Shown: piece by piece, positions 5,769 to 12,958 of the stretch
How the letters are laid out: every line of letters starts with the position of its first letter
How positions within the stretch are numbered: the first letter of the stretch is position 1
Source of the DNA: an uncultured Oscillibacter sp.
Lineage (GTDB): Bacteria; Bacillota; Clostridia; Oscillospirales; Oscillospiraceae
Length of the DNA: 12,958 nucleotides
Assembly (NCBI RefSeq): GCF_910584465.1
Contig: NZ_CAJUBK010000059.1
Span: 1-12,958 of the forward strand
Direction: 5' to 3'
The notes under the pieces: model-generated
What the model saw: the letters and a program-made list of their open reading frames with translations, nothing else
Database searches by the model: none
What the model was told of the DNA's origin: nothing
Made by a program: the position numbers and the translations under genes

Positions 5769-6947
5769 ATGAACGAGCTGGAACTGAAATACGGCTGCAA
5801 CCCCAACCAAAAGCCCTCCCGCATCTTCATGAAGGACGGCAGCGACCTGCCCATCGCCGTCCTGAACGGGAGGCCGGGCTATATCAACTTCCTGGACGCC
5901 CTGAACTCCTGGCAGCTGGCCCGGGAATTGAAGGCCGCCACCGGCTTCCCTTCCGCCGCCAGCTTCAAGCACGTCTCCCCCGCCGGGGCCGCCGTGGGCC
6001 TGCCCCTGAGCGAGACGGACCGGAAGATCTACTTCGTGGAGCCCGGCGGACCGCTGAGCCCCATCGCCTGCGCCTACATCCGGGCCCGCGGCGCGGACCG
6101 GCTGTGTTCCTACGGCGACTGGGCGGCCCTGTCCGACGTCTGCGACGCCGACACGGCCCGGTACCTCAAGGCGGAGGTCTCCGACGGCATCATCGCCCCC
6201 GGCTATACGGACGAGGCGCTGGAGATCTTGAAGACCAAGAAGAAGGGCGGCTATAACGTCGTCCGGATCGACCCGGAGTATGTCCCCGCGCCCCAGGAGT
6301 ACAAGGACGTCTTCGGCGTCACCTTCCAGCAGGGCCGGAACGGATACCGGATCGACGAGTCCCTGCTCGACAGCATCGTCACCGCCAACCGGGACCTGCC
6401 CCAGCAGGCGAAGACCGACATGCTCGTGGCGCTCATCACCCTGAAATACACCCAGTCCAACTCCGTCTGCTATGTCAAGGACGGCCAGGCCATCGGCGTA
6501 GGCGCGGGCCAGCAGAGCCGCATCCACTGCACCCGCCTGGCGGGGACCAAGGCCGACAACTGGTGGCTGCGCCAGCATCCGGCGGTGCTGGCCCTGCCCT
6601 TCCTGGACGGCGTCCGCCGCCCGGACCGGGACAACGCCATCGACGTCTACCTCTCCGACGAGTCCGAGGACGTGCTGGCCGACGGCGCGTGGCAGCGGGT
6701 CTTCCGGGAGCGTCCCCGGCCCCTGACGGCGGAGGACAAGAAGGCCTGGATCGCCGGGCTCTCCGGCGTGACCTGCGGGTCCGACGCGTTCTTCCCCTTC
6801 GGGGACAACGTGGAGCGGGCGCGGAAGAGCGGCGTGGAGTACATCGTCCAGCCCGGCGGGTCCATCCGGGACGACAACGTCATCGAGACCGCCGACAAAT
6901 ACGGCATGGTCATGTGCTTCACCGGCATGAGGCTGTTCCACCATTGA
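5769..6947 (+). CDS. purH: Stand-alone AICAR transformylase (PurH C-terminal-domain type)
   Basis: A 392-residue AICAR formyltransferase. Bifunctional PurH is about 510-530 residues with an N-terminal IMP cyclohydrolase domain; that domain is absent here and the protein starts directly in the transformylase fold (KYGCNPNQ, the YGxNPHQ motif, at residues 7-14). The catalytic Lys-His pair is K67-H68 in SFKHVSPAGAAVG. KYTQSNSV (226-233), GAGQQSRIH (245-253) and the C-terminal QPGGSIRDDNVIETADKYGM...FTGMR are all classic transformylase segments. AAAGGAG at 5752-5758 supports the ATG at 5769, and there is no frame upstream for a missing N-terminal domain, because the preceding gene ends at 5752. 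Such split enzymes occur in Clostridia, where a separate IMP cyclohydrolase completes the step. It uses 10-formyltetrahydrofolate to make FAICAR. Confidence 0.94.
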   Translation: MNELELKYGCNPNQKPSRIFMKDGSDLPIAVLNGRPGYINFLDALNSWQLARELKAATGFPSAASFKHVSPAGAAVGLPLSETDRKIYFVEPGGPLSPIACAYIRARGADRLCSYGDWAALSDVCDADTARYLKAEVSDGIIAPGYTDEALEILKTKKKGGYNVVRIDPEYVPAPQEYKDVFGVTFQQGRNGYRIDESLLDSIVTANRDLPQQAKTDMLVALITLKYTQSNSVCYVKDGQAIGVGAGQQSRIHCTRLAGTKADNWWLRQHPAVLALPFLDGVRRPDRDNAIDVYLSDESEDVLADGAWQRVFRERPRPLTAEDKKAWIAGLSGVTCGSDAFFPFGDNVERARKSGVEYIVQPGGSIRDDNVIETADKYGMVMCFTGMRLFHH

Positions 6948-7071
6948 CCCGCCGCGAACCCCGTCTCTCCCGCGCGGGCGCGGGAGCCCGCTCATCTCAC
7001 TGCCCCTCGTTCCCCTCCGCAAGCGCCGCGCCGGTCCGCGGAGGAGGTCGACGGACGAAATAGGAGGTTTT
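6948..7071 (+). other. purH-purD intergenic region with two inverted repeats
   Basis: This 124-bp non-coding gap is the largest inside the operon. It contains a perfect 8-bp stem with a 4-nt loop (CTCCCGCG...CGCGGGAG, 6967-6986) and a second inverted repeat (CCTCCGC 7014-7020, GCGGAGG 7038-7044; 17-nt loop). Neither is followed by a U-tract, so they do not look like intrinsic terminators, and essential pathway genes continue downstream. They could stabilise or mark a processing point between two mRNA segments, which would allow purD-purL to be expressed at a different level. No clear sigma-A promoter was found. The purD Shine-Dalgarno AGGAGG is at 7062-7067. Confidence 0.6.
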
Positions 7072-8349
7072 ATGGATCTGCTCGTCATCGGCGGCGGAGG
7101 CCGCGAGCACGCCATCATCAAAAAGCTGAAGGAGTCCCCCCAGGCCGGGACCATCTATGCCCTCCCCGGCAACGGCGGCATCGCCGCCGACGCGGTGTGC
7201 GTCCCGGAGATCGGGGCCACGGACATCGGCGCCATCGTGGACTTCGCCAAGTCCCATGACATCGGCTTCGCCGTCGTCGCCCCGGACGATCCCCTGGCCC
7301 TGGGCTGTGTGGACCGCCTCCACGAGGCGGGCATCCCCTGCTTCGGCCCGGACGCGAAGGCCGCCCGGATCGAGGCCAGCAAGGTCTTCGCCAAAGACCT
7401 GATGAAGAAGTACGGCATCCCCACCGCCGGATACGAGGTCTTCGACGATCCCGCCAAGGCCCTGGACTACCTGCGCTCCGCCTCCTTCCCCATCGTCGTC
7501 AAGGCGGACGGCCTGGCCCTGGGCAAGGGGGTGCTGATCCCCCAGGACTTTGCCGAGGCGGAAGCCGCCATCAAGACCATCATGGAGGAGCGGGCCTTCG
7601 GCGACTCCGGCAGCGCGGTCGTCATCGAAGAGTTCCTCACCGGCCCGGAGGTCAGCGTCCTGGCCTTCACCGATGGCCGGAGCATCGTCCCCATGGTCTC
7701 CTCCATGGACCACAAGCGCTCCGGGGACGGCGACACCGGCCGGAACACCGGCGGCATGGGCACCGTGGCCCCGAACCCCTGCTACGGGCCGGAGGACGCC
7801 CGGACCTGCATGGAGCAGATCTTCCTGCCCACCCTGGCCGCCATGCGCTCGGAGGGCTGTCCCTTCAAGGGCTGTTTGTACTTCGGCCTGATGCTCACTC
7901 CCGACGGGCCCAAGGTCATCGAGTACAACTGCCGCTTCGGCGACCCGGAGACCCAGGTGGTCCTGCCGCTTTTGAAGACGGACCTGCTGACGGTCATGCA
8001 GGCGGTCGAGGACGAGACCCTTTCAGATCTCAAGGTGGAGTGGTCCGACGGGGCCGCCGCCTGCGTCATCCTGGCCTCCGGCGGCTACCCCGGCAGCTAT
8101 GAGAAGGGGAAGGAGATCTCCGTCCCCGCGGACCTGCCGGACAACGTCACCGTCTACCACGCCGGGGACAAGCTGTCCGGCGGCGCCCTGGTCACCAGCG
8201 GGGGCCGCGTCCTGGGCGTCACCGCCGTGGGGGACACCCTGCGCTCCGCCCTCGAGGACGCCTACGCCGCCGCGGAGCGCATCCGGTTCGAGGGCAGGTA
8301 TATGCGCACGGACATCGGCCGGCGGGCGCTGGCCGCGATGGAGGACTGA
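7072..8349 (+). CDS. purD: PurD, GAR synthetase
   Basis: A 425-residue phosphoribosylamine-glycine ligase, the normal length, of the ATP-grasp superfamily. It joins phosphoribosylamine to glycine. The start MDLLVIGGGGREHAI is the canonical N-terminal phosphate loop. ATP-grasp elements are KADGLALGKGV at 144-154, a VVIEEFLTGPEVSVLAF strand/loop, SMDHKRSGDGDTGRNTGGMG at about 211-230, and EYNCRFGDPETQ at 284-295, which carries metal-binding residues. The C-terminal domain has the usual VYHAGDK...GGRVLGVTAVGDTL..A...AY segment. AGGAGG (7062-7067) sits only four bases before the ATG, a short but workable spacing. Its stop is one base from the purL start. PurD uses the unstable product of PurF, which matters given the unusual PurF in this operon. 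Confidence 0.97.
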   Translation: MDLLVIGGGGREHAIIKKLKESPQAGTIYALPGNGGIAADAVCVPEIGATDIGAIVDFAKSHDIGFAVVAPDDPLALGCVDRLHEAGIPCFGPDAKAARIEASKVFAKDLMKKYGIPTAGYEVFDDPAKALDYLRSASFPIVVKADGLALGKGVLIPQDFAEAEAAIKTIMEERAFGDSGSAVVIEEFLTGPEVSVLAFTDGRSIVPMVSSMDHKRSGDGDTGRNTGGMGTVAPNPCYGPEDARTCMEQIFLPTLAAMRSEGCPFKGCLYFGLMLTPDGPKVIEYNCRFGDPETQVVLPLLKTDLLTVMQAVEDETLSDLKVEWSDGAAACVILASGGYPGSYEKGKEISVPADLPDNVTVYHAGDKLSGGALVTSGGRVLGVTAVGDTLRSALEDAYAAAERIRFEGRYMRTDIGRRALAAMED

Positions 8350-8350
8350 C

Positions 8351-11300
8351 ATGGTAAGACGCGTATACGCAGAGAAAAAGCCCGCCCTCCGGCTGGAGGC
8401 CCAGGGGCTTTTGAACGAGCTCCGGACCATCCTGGGCGTCTCCGCCCTCACCGGCCTCCGGCTGGTGAACCGCTACGACGTGGAGGGCATCGCGGACGGG
8501 GTCTTCCAGAAGGCCAAGACCATCGTCTTCTCCGAGCCCCAGGTGGACCTCCTCTATGAGGAGGACCTCCCGCTGCCGGAGGGCCCCCACGCCGTCCTGG
8601 CGGTGGAGGCCCTGCCGGGCCAGTTCGACCAGCGGGCGGACTCCGCCGCCCAGTGCGTCCAGCTCATGGCCGGGGTGGAGCGGCCCCTGGTGTCCTATGC
8701 CAAGGTGTACCTCCTGGAGGGGGCGCTCTCCGCCGCCGACCTGGAGAAGATCCGCGGCTATGTCATCAACCCCGTGGAGAGCCGGGAGGCGTCCCTGGAC
8801 AAGCCGGAGACCCTGGTCCGCACCCACGCCGCCCCCCGCCGGGTGGAGATCCTGGCGGGCTTCACCGCCATGGACGAGGCGGCCCTCCGGGCCCTGCTGG
8901 AGGAGCTGGGCCTGGCCATGGACCTGGACGACCTCCGCTTCCTCCAGGGCTATTTCCGAAACACGGAACAGCGGGACCCCACCGTCACGGAGGTCCGGGT
9001 GGTGGACACCTATTGGTCCGACCACTGCCGCCACACCACCTTCTCCACCCACCTGGAGGGCGCGGAGATCCAGGACCCCAGCGTCCGCCGCGCCTACGAG
9101 CACTACCGGGAGCTGCGGAGCGAGGTCTACGGCGAGGGGGCCAGGGAGCGCCCCGAGACCCTGATGGACATCGCCACCATCGCGGCGAAGGCCCTGAAAA
9201 AGCGGGGCCTCCTGCCGGAGCTGGACGAGAGCGAGGAGATCAACGCCTGCTCCATCCACGTCCCGGCGGAGGTGGACGGCGAGGTCCAGGACTGGCTGCT
9301 GATGTTCAAGAACGAGACCCACAACCACCCCACGGAGATCGAGCCCTTCGGCGGCGCGGCCACCTGCATCGGCGGCTGCATCCGGGACCCCCTGTCCGGC
9401 CGGGCCTACGTGCATCAGGCCATGCGAGTCACCGGCTGCGGCGACCCCCGGACGCCGCTGGCGGACACCCTCCCCGGCAAGCTCCCCCAGCGCAAGCTCT
9501 GCCAGACGGCGGCGGCGGGCTATTCCTCCTACGGCAACCAGATCGGCCTGGCCACCGGCCACGTGGCGGAGCTCTATCACCCCGGCTATGTCGCCAAGCA
9601 CCTGGAGGTCGGCGCGGTCGTGGGCGCCGTCCCGGCGGGGAACGTCCGGCGGGAGCGCCCCGTCCCCGGGGACGTGATCGTCCTCCTGGGGGGCCGCACG
9701 GGCCGGGACGGCATCGGCGGGGCCACGGGCTCCAGCAAGAGCCACAACGCCAAATCCCTCCAGACCATGGCCAGCGAGGTCCAGAAGGGCAACGCCCCGG
9801 AGGAGCGGAAGATCCAGCGCCTCTTCCGGGACGGAGAGGTCACCCGCCTCATCAAGCGCTGCAACGACTTCGGCGCGGGGGGCGTGTCCGTCGCCATCGG
9901 CGAGCTGGCGGACGGGCTGACCATCGACCTGGACGCCGTGCGGAAGAAATACGACGGCCTGGACGGCACGGAGCTGGCCATCTCCGAGAGCCAGGAGCGC
10001 ATGGCGGTGGTCGTGGCCCCCGAGGACGCGGAGAAGTTCATCGCCGCCGCCAAGGCGGAGAACCTGGAGGCCTATCAGGTGGCCGTGGTGACGGAAGAGC
10101 CCCGCATGGTCATGCAGTGGCAGGGGGAGACCATCGTGGACCTGAGCCGGGAATTCCTGGACTCCAACGGCGCGGTGAAGCACGCCCGGGTCTTCGTACC
10201 GCCCCATGATAACAAGGCTTTGTCCTCGGTGGTGGAAGACCGTTTCCGCACCTATGAGGAAATGGCCTCCAGCCTCACCTGTGCCAGCCGCCAGGGTCTG
10301 GTGGAGCGCTTTGATTCCACCATCGGCGCAGGCAGCCTCCTGATGCCCTTCGGCGGCAAATATCAGAAAACTCCCGCCCAGGTCATGGCGGCCCTCCTCC
10401 CCGTGCTGCCGGGCCAGGAAACCGAGCAAGGCAGCGTCATGGCCTGGGGCTGTGACCCTGAAACGATCTCCGCATCCCCCTTCTGCGGGGCCTATCAGGC
10501 CGTGGAGGATTCCATCACCAAGCTGGTGGCCGCCGGCGCGGACTACCGCAAGGTCTATCTCACCTTGCAGGAATACTTCGAAAAGCTCCACGCGGACCCC
10601 AAGCGCTGGGGCAAGCCCTTCGCCGCCCTCCTGGGCGCTATGGAGGCCCAGATGGACTTTGGCGCCGCGGCCATCGGCGGCAAGGACTCCATGTCCGGGT
10701 CCTTCCTGGATATGGACGTGCCGCCCACGCTGATCTCCTTCGCCATCGCCCCTATCAAGGCCGGGGAGCTCATCACCCCGGAGTTCAAGGAGCCGGGACA
10801 CCCCGTCTACTTCTTCTGCGGCGGCGGGGAGACCGGGGACATCAAGGAAAACTGGGACCAGTACCACGCCCTGTGTCAGGCAGGCAAGGTCAAAGCCGCT
10901 TGGGCCCTGACCGAGGGCGCGGCGGGCGAAGCCATCATGAAGATGTCCTTCGGCAACCGGATCGGCTTTGACGTGAAAAACATCAAGCAGAAAATCGAGA
11001 GCTATTTCTGGTCCATCAGCAACCCCCACTCCATCATCGCCGAGCTGTCCGAGGAGATCCCGGAGAGCTGGGGGATCTCCAAGATCGGCGAAACGGTGGC
11101 AGGCCCCACCATCACCCTGAGCCATCCCCGCTTCAAAAAGCCGGAGTGCTATTCCATCGACGCCCTCCTGTCCCTGAACGAGGCCGTCCTGGAAGACGTC
11201 TACCCCACCCGGGCCCCCGCGGAGGGCGAGGCCCCCCTCCTGCCCTGCCCCGCCTTCACCCGCCCCGCGCCGAAGATCGGCGCGGCGAAGCCGAAGGTCC

Positions 11301-12091
11301 TCATCCCCGTCTTCCCCGGCACCAACTGCGAGTACGACAGCGCCCGGGCCGCCCAGAGGGCGGGCCTGGAGACGGAGATCTTCGTCGTGGGCAACCAGTC
11401 CGCCCAGGACGTGGCGGACTCCGCCGCCGCCTTCGCCCGGAAGCTCCGGGAGAGCCAGATCCTCTTCCTCCCCGGCGGCTTCTCCGGCGGCGACGAGCCG
11501 GACGGCTCCGGCAAGTTCATCACGGCCTTCCTCCGGGGCCCCGAGACCTCCGAGGCGGTGATGGACCTGCTGAAAGACCGGGACGGCCTGGCCCTTGGCA
11601 TCTGCAACGGCTTCCAGGCCCTCATCAAGCTGGGGCTGGTCCCCTACGGCGAGATCCGGGACACAGACGAGACCTGTCCCACCCTCTCCTTCAACACGAT
11701 CGGGCGGCACCAGTCCAAGATCGTGAACACCCGCATCGTCTCCAACAAGTCCCCCTGGCTGGCCCGTGTCCGGCCCGGCGAGGTCTATGCCGTCCCCATC
11801 TCCCACGGCGAGGGCCGCTTCCTCTGTTCGGAGGGGCTGCTGGAGACCCTGGCGGAGGGCGGCCAGATCGCCACCCAGTACGCAGATCTGGAGGGCCTGC
11901 CCACCATGGACCCGGACTTCGACCCCAACGGCTCCGCCTGGGCCGTGGAGGGCATCACCTCCCCCGACGGGCGGGTCTTCGGCAAGATGGGCCACGCCGA
12001 GCGGATCGGCCCCGGCCTGTACCGCAACGTCCCCGGCCGCTATGACCTCCAGCTCTTCCAGGCCGCGAAGGATTATTTCCGCGTCCTCTGA
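8351..12091 (+). CDS. purL: PurL, FGAM synthase with fused glutaminase (long form)
   Basis: A 1246-residue phosphoribosylformylglycinamidine synthase of the long type that carries its PurQ-like glutaminase at the C-terminus, as in the clostridial/clade II family. It converts FGAR plus glutamine and ATP to FGAM. Motifs in order: DTYWSDHCRHTTF (219-231), MFKNETHNHPTE (318-329), GGRTGRDGIGGATG (447-460), CNDFGAGG, and KDSMSGS (778-784) in the second synthetase half. The glutaminase runs from about 980 to the end, with PVFPGTNCE, the nucleophile C1085 in GICNGFQ, and H1215/E1217 in GHAER. The glutaminase is therefore intact, unlike that of PurF. The ATG at 8351 follows the purD stop by one base and fits the family start; the frame stays open back to 8099 inside purD, but that is an overlap artefact. 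Residues about 616-950 lie in DNA with different composition. Confidence 0.97.
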   Translation: MVRRVYAEKKPALRLEAQGLLNELRTILGVSALTGLRLVNRYDVEGIADGVFQKAKTIVFSEPQVDLLYEEDLPLPEGPHAVLAVEALPGQFDQRADSAAQCVQLMAGVERPLVSYAKVYLLEGALSAADLEKIRGYVINPVESREASLDKPETLVRTHAAPRRVEILAGFTAMDEAALRALLEELGLAMDLDDLRFLQGYFRNTEQRDPTVTEVRVVDTYWSDHCRHTTFSTHLEGAEIQDPSVRRAYEHYRELRSEVYGEGARERPETLMDIATIAAKALKKRGLLPELDESEEINACSIHVPAEVDGEVQDWLLMFKNETHNHPTEIEPFGGAATCIGGCIRDPLSGRAYVHQAMRVTGCGDPRTPLADTLPGKLPQRKLCQTAAAGYSSYGNQIGLATGHVAELYHPGYVAKHLEVGAVVGAVPAGNVRRERPVPGDVIVLLGGRTGRDGIGGATGSSKSHNAKSLQTMASEVQKGNAPEERKIQRLFRDGEVTRLIKRCNDFGAGGVSVAIGELADGLTIDLDAVRKKYDGLDGTELAISESQERMAVVVAPEDAEKFIAAAKAENLEAYQVAVVTEEPRMVMQWQGETIVDLSREFLDSNGAVKHARVFVPPHDNKALSSVVEDRFRTYEEMASSLTCASRQGLVERFDSTIGAGSLLMPFGGKYQKTPAQVMAALLPVLPGQETEQGSVMAWGCDPETISASPFCGAYQAVEDSITKLVAAGADYRKVYLTLQEYFEKLHADPKRWGKPFAALLGAMEAQMDFGAAAIGGKDSMSGSFLDMDVPPTLISFAIAPIKAGELITPEFKEPGHPVYFFCGGGETGDIKENWDQYHALCQAGKVKAAWALTEGAAGEAIMKMSFGNRIGFDVKNIKQKIESYFWSISNPHSIIAELSEEIPESWGISKIGETVAGPTITLSHPRFKKPECYSIDALLSLNEAVLEDVYPTRAPAEGEAPLLPCPAFTRPAPKIGAAKPKVLIPVFPGTNCEYDSARAAQRAGLETEIFVVGNQSAQDVADSAAAFARKLRESQILFLPGGFSGGDEPDGSGKFITAFLRGPETSEAVMDLLKDRDGLALGICNGFQALIKLGLVPYGEIRDTDETCPTLSFNTIGRHQSKIVNTRIVSNKSPWLARVRPGEVYAVPISHGEGRFLCSEGLLETLAEGGQIATQYADLEGLPTMDPDFDPNGSAWAVEGITSPDGRVFGKMGHAERIGPGLYRNVPGRYDLQLFQAAKDYFRVL
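10195..11200 (+). other. Lower-GC segment within purL, possible recombination tract
   Basis: Within this stretch codons such as GAA, AAA, TTT, GAT, TAT and TGT become common, while flanking purL sequence uses GAG, AAG, TTC and GAC almost only. Hand counts on 60-base lines give 55% GC at 10201-10260 and 50% at 10981-11040, against 73% at 8881-8940 and 72% at 11461-11520. About ten GAA codons fall here, with only a couple seen in the rest of the gene. The protein sequence and reading frame continue without a break. The edges are approximate. A recombined or converted tract from a related, lower-GC purL is the simplest reading; relaxed local codon selection is the alternative. Confidence 0.55.
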
Positions 12092-12100
12092 GATCGGGGC

Positions 12101-12130
12101 TTGACAACCCTTCCTGCGGGATGGTATACT
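12101..12130 (+). promoter_or_regulatory. Sigma-A type promoter for guaB
   Basis: A perfect -35 TTGACA (12101-12106) is followed after 18 bases by TATACT (12125-12130), preceded by TGG, giving an extended -10. Transcription should start near 12136-12138, leaving a 5' leader of about 25 nt, too short for a riboswitch. The -35 lies nine bases after the purL stop with no terminator between, so guaB can probably be read both from here and from the operon upstream. The AT-rich start region stands out sharply from the GC-rich surroundings. Confidence 0.85.
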
Positions 12131-12162
12131 GCGAAAAATTTATAGGAACGAGGTGTCGTGCC

Positions 12163-12958
12163 ATGGCCTACTTTTTCTCCGAGCCCTCCCATACCTTCAG
12201 CGAATACCTGCTGGTCCCCGGTTACTCCTCTTCCGACTGCATCCCCGCCAACGTGTCCCTGAAGACGCCGGTGGTGAAGTTCCGGAAGGGCGAGGACTGC
12301 CCCCTGACCATGAACGTGCCTATGGTCTCCGCCGTGATGCAGGCCGTCTCCGGCGAGCAGATGGGCATCGGCCTGGCCAAGGAGGGCGGCATCGCCTTCA
12401 TCTTCGTCTCCCAGCCTGTGGAAGAGCAGGCGGAGATGGTCCGCCGGGTCAAGAACTACAAAGCCGGCTTCGTCACCAGCGACTCCAACCTCCGGGTCGA
12501 GGACACCCTGGCGGACGTGCTGGCGCTGAAGGAGCGCAGCGGCCATTCCACCATGGCCGTCACCGACGACGGCACCGGCACCGGCCGGCTGCTGGGATTG
12601 GTCGCCAGCCGGGACTACCGGGTCAGCCGCATGGACCCCTCCACCCCCGTCAAGGACTTCATGACCCCCTTCGACAAGCTGATCTGCGCCCCCGAGGGCG
12701 TCACCCTGAAGGAGGCCAACGACATCCTCTGGGACCGGAAGCTCAACGCCCTGCCCGTGGTCTCCAAGGACGGCCGTCTGGTGAGCTTCGTCTTCCGCAA
12801 GGACTATGACTCCCACAAGGGCAACCCTCTGGAGCTGCTGGACAGCCAGAAGCGTTACGTCGTGGGCGCGGGCATCAACACCCGGGACTACGAGGAGCGG
12901 GTCCCCGCCCTGGTGGACGCCGGGGTGGACGTGCTGGTCATCGACTCCTCCGAGGGCT
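12163..12958 (+). CDS. guaB: GuaB, IMP dehydrogenase (5' part)
   Basis: The first 265 residues of IMP dehydrogenase, running off the right edge without a stop. The enzyme oxidises IMP to XMP with NAD+, the first step to GMP. The N-terminal TIM-barrel portion has NVPMVSAVMQAVSGEQMGIGLAKEGGIAFI (51-80), equivalent to the family's P..SAxMDxVt...mA...A..GG segment. A two-repeat CBS (Bateman) insert covers about 104-220, including GLVASRDYR (145-153), MTPFDKLICAPEG, and LNALPVV. The barrel resumes at RYVVGAGINTRDYEERVPALVDAGVDVLVIDSSEG, where DSSEG replaces the more usual D(S/T)AHG. The catalytic cysteine loop and flap are beyond the window. The ATG at 12163 is preceded by GAGGTG at 12150-12155. 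It follows the pur operon and uses that pathway's end product, IMP. Full length is expected to be about 500 residues. Confidence 0.93.
   Translation, partial: MAYFFSEPSHTFSEYLLVPGYSSSDCIPANVSLKTPVVKFRKGEDCPLTMNVPMVSAVMQAVSGEQMGIGLAKEGGIAFIFVSQPVEEQAEMVRRVKNYKAGFVTSDSNLRVEDTLADVLALKERSGHSTMAVTDDGTGTGRLLGLVASRDYRVSRMDPSTPVKDFMTPFDKLICAPEGVTLKEANDILWDRKLNALPVVSKDGRLVSFVFRKDYDSHKGNPLELLDSQKRYVVGAGINTRDYEERVPALVDAGVDVLVIDSSEG

Noticed and set aside
6967..6986. Hairpin as a rho-independent terminator after purH
   Set aside because: No T-run follows, and purD/purL continue the same pathway downstream without a visible promoter.
8099..8350. Extension of purL upstream into purD
   Set aside because: It would overlap about 250 bases of purD with low-complexity residues; the ATG at 8351 gives the normal PurL N-terminus.
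8219..11995. Very long minus-strand open frame (about 1258 codons) opposite purL
   Set aside because: Antisense frames stay open when GC-rich genes end most codons in G or C. The translation is low-complexity (G, A, V, H, D, L) with no recognisable domain, and purL on the + strand is unmistakable.

Overview
This window carries most of a de novo purine biosynthesis (pur) operon, all on the + strand, followed by the first part of guaB on its own promoter. The DNA is very GC-rich, with GAG/CTG/GGC-dominated codon use. Shine-Dalgarno sites are strong (AAAGGAGG type) and genes are tightly packed or overlapping. The gene order, a stand-alone AICAR transformylase, the long PurL with a fused glutaminase, and the style of the IMP dehydrogenase N-terminus all suggest a high-GC member of the Clostridia, probably Oscillospiraceae-like (Oscillibacter/Flavonifractor-type). 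That placement is inference from gene style, not from a marker gene.

Layout: 3' end of purE (2-301); 93-bp gap with a GC-rich inverted repeat; purC (395-1108); an unlisted 45-residue membrane miniprotein (1108-1245); an Fe-S type PurF homologue without its catalytic cysteine (1258-2679); a cysteine-rich DUF3795-like protein (2700-2969); purM (2966-4018); purN (4015-4614); a DUF1266 + DUF2185/Imm33-like protein (4634-5752); purH reduced to its AICAR transformylase domain (5769-6947); a gap with two inverted repeats; purD (7072-8349); purL (8351-12091); a good sigma-A promoter (12101-12130); guaB (12163 to the window end, incomplete).

Together the recognised enzymes cover PRPP to PRA (PurF), GAR (PurD), FGAR (PurN), FGAM (PurL), AIR (PurM), CAIR (PurE), SAICAR (PurC) and AICAR to FAICAR (PurH), then IMP to XMP (GuaB). 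No PurB, PurK or IMP cyclohydrolase domain is visible here, so ring closure to IMP must be encoded elsewhere or by something unrecognised.

The less ordinary content is three non-pathway genes placed between pur genes (miniprotein, DUF3795-like, DUF1266/DUF2185), a PurF whose glutaminase half looks inactive while its PRPP loop and four Fe-S cysteines remain, and a roughly 1-kb internal stretch of purL with visibly lower GC and different codon use, suggesting a recombined segment.
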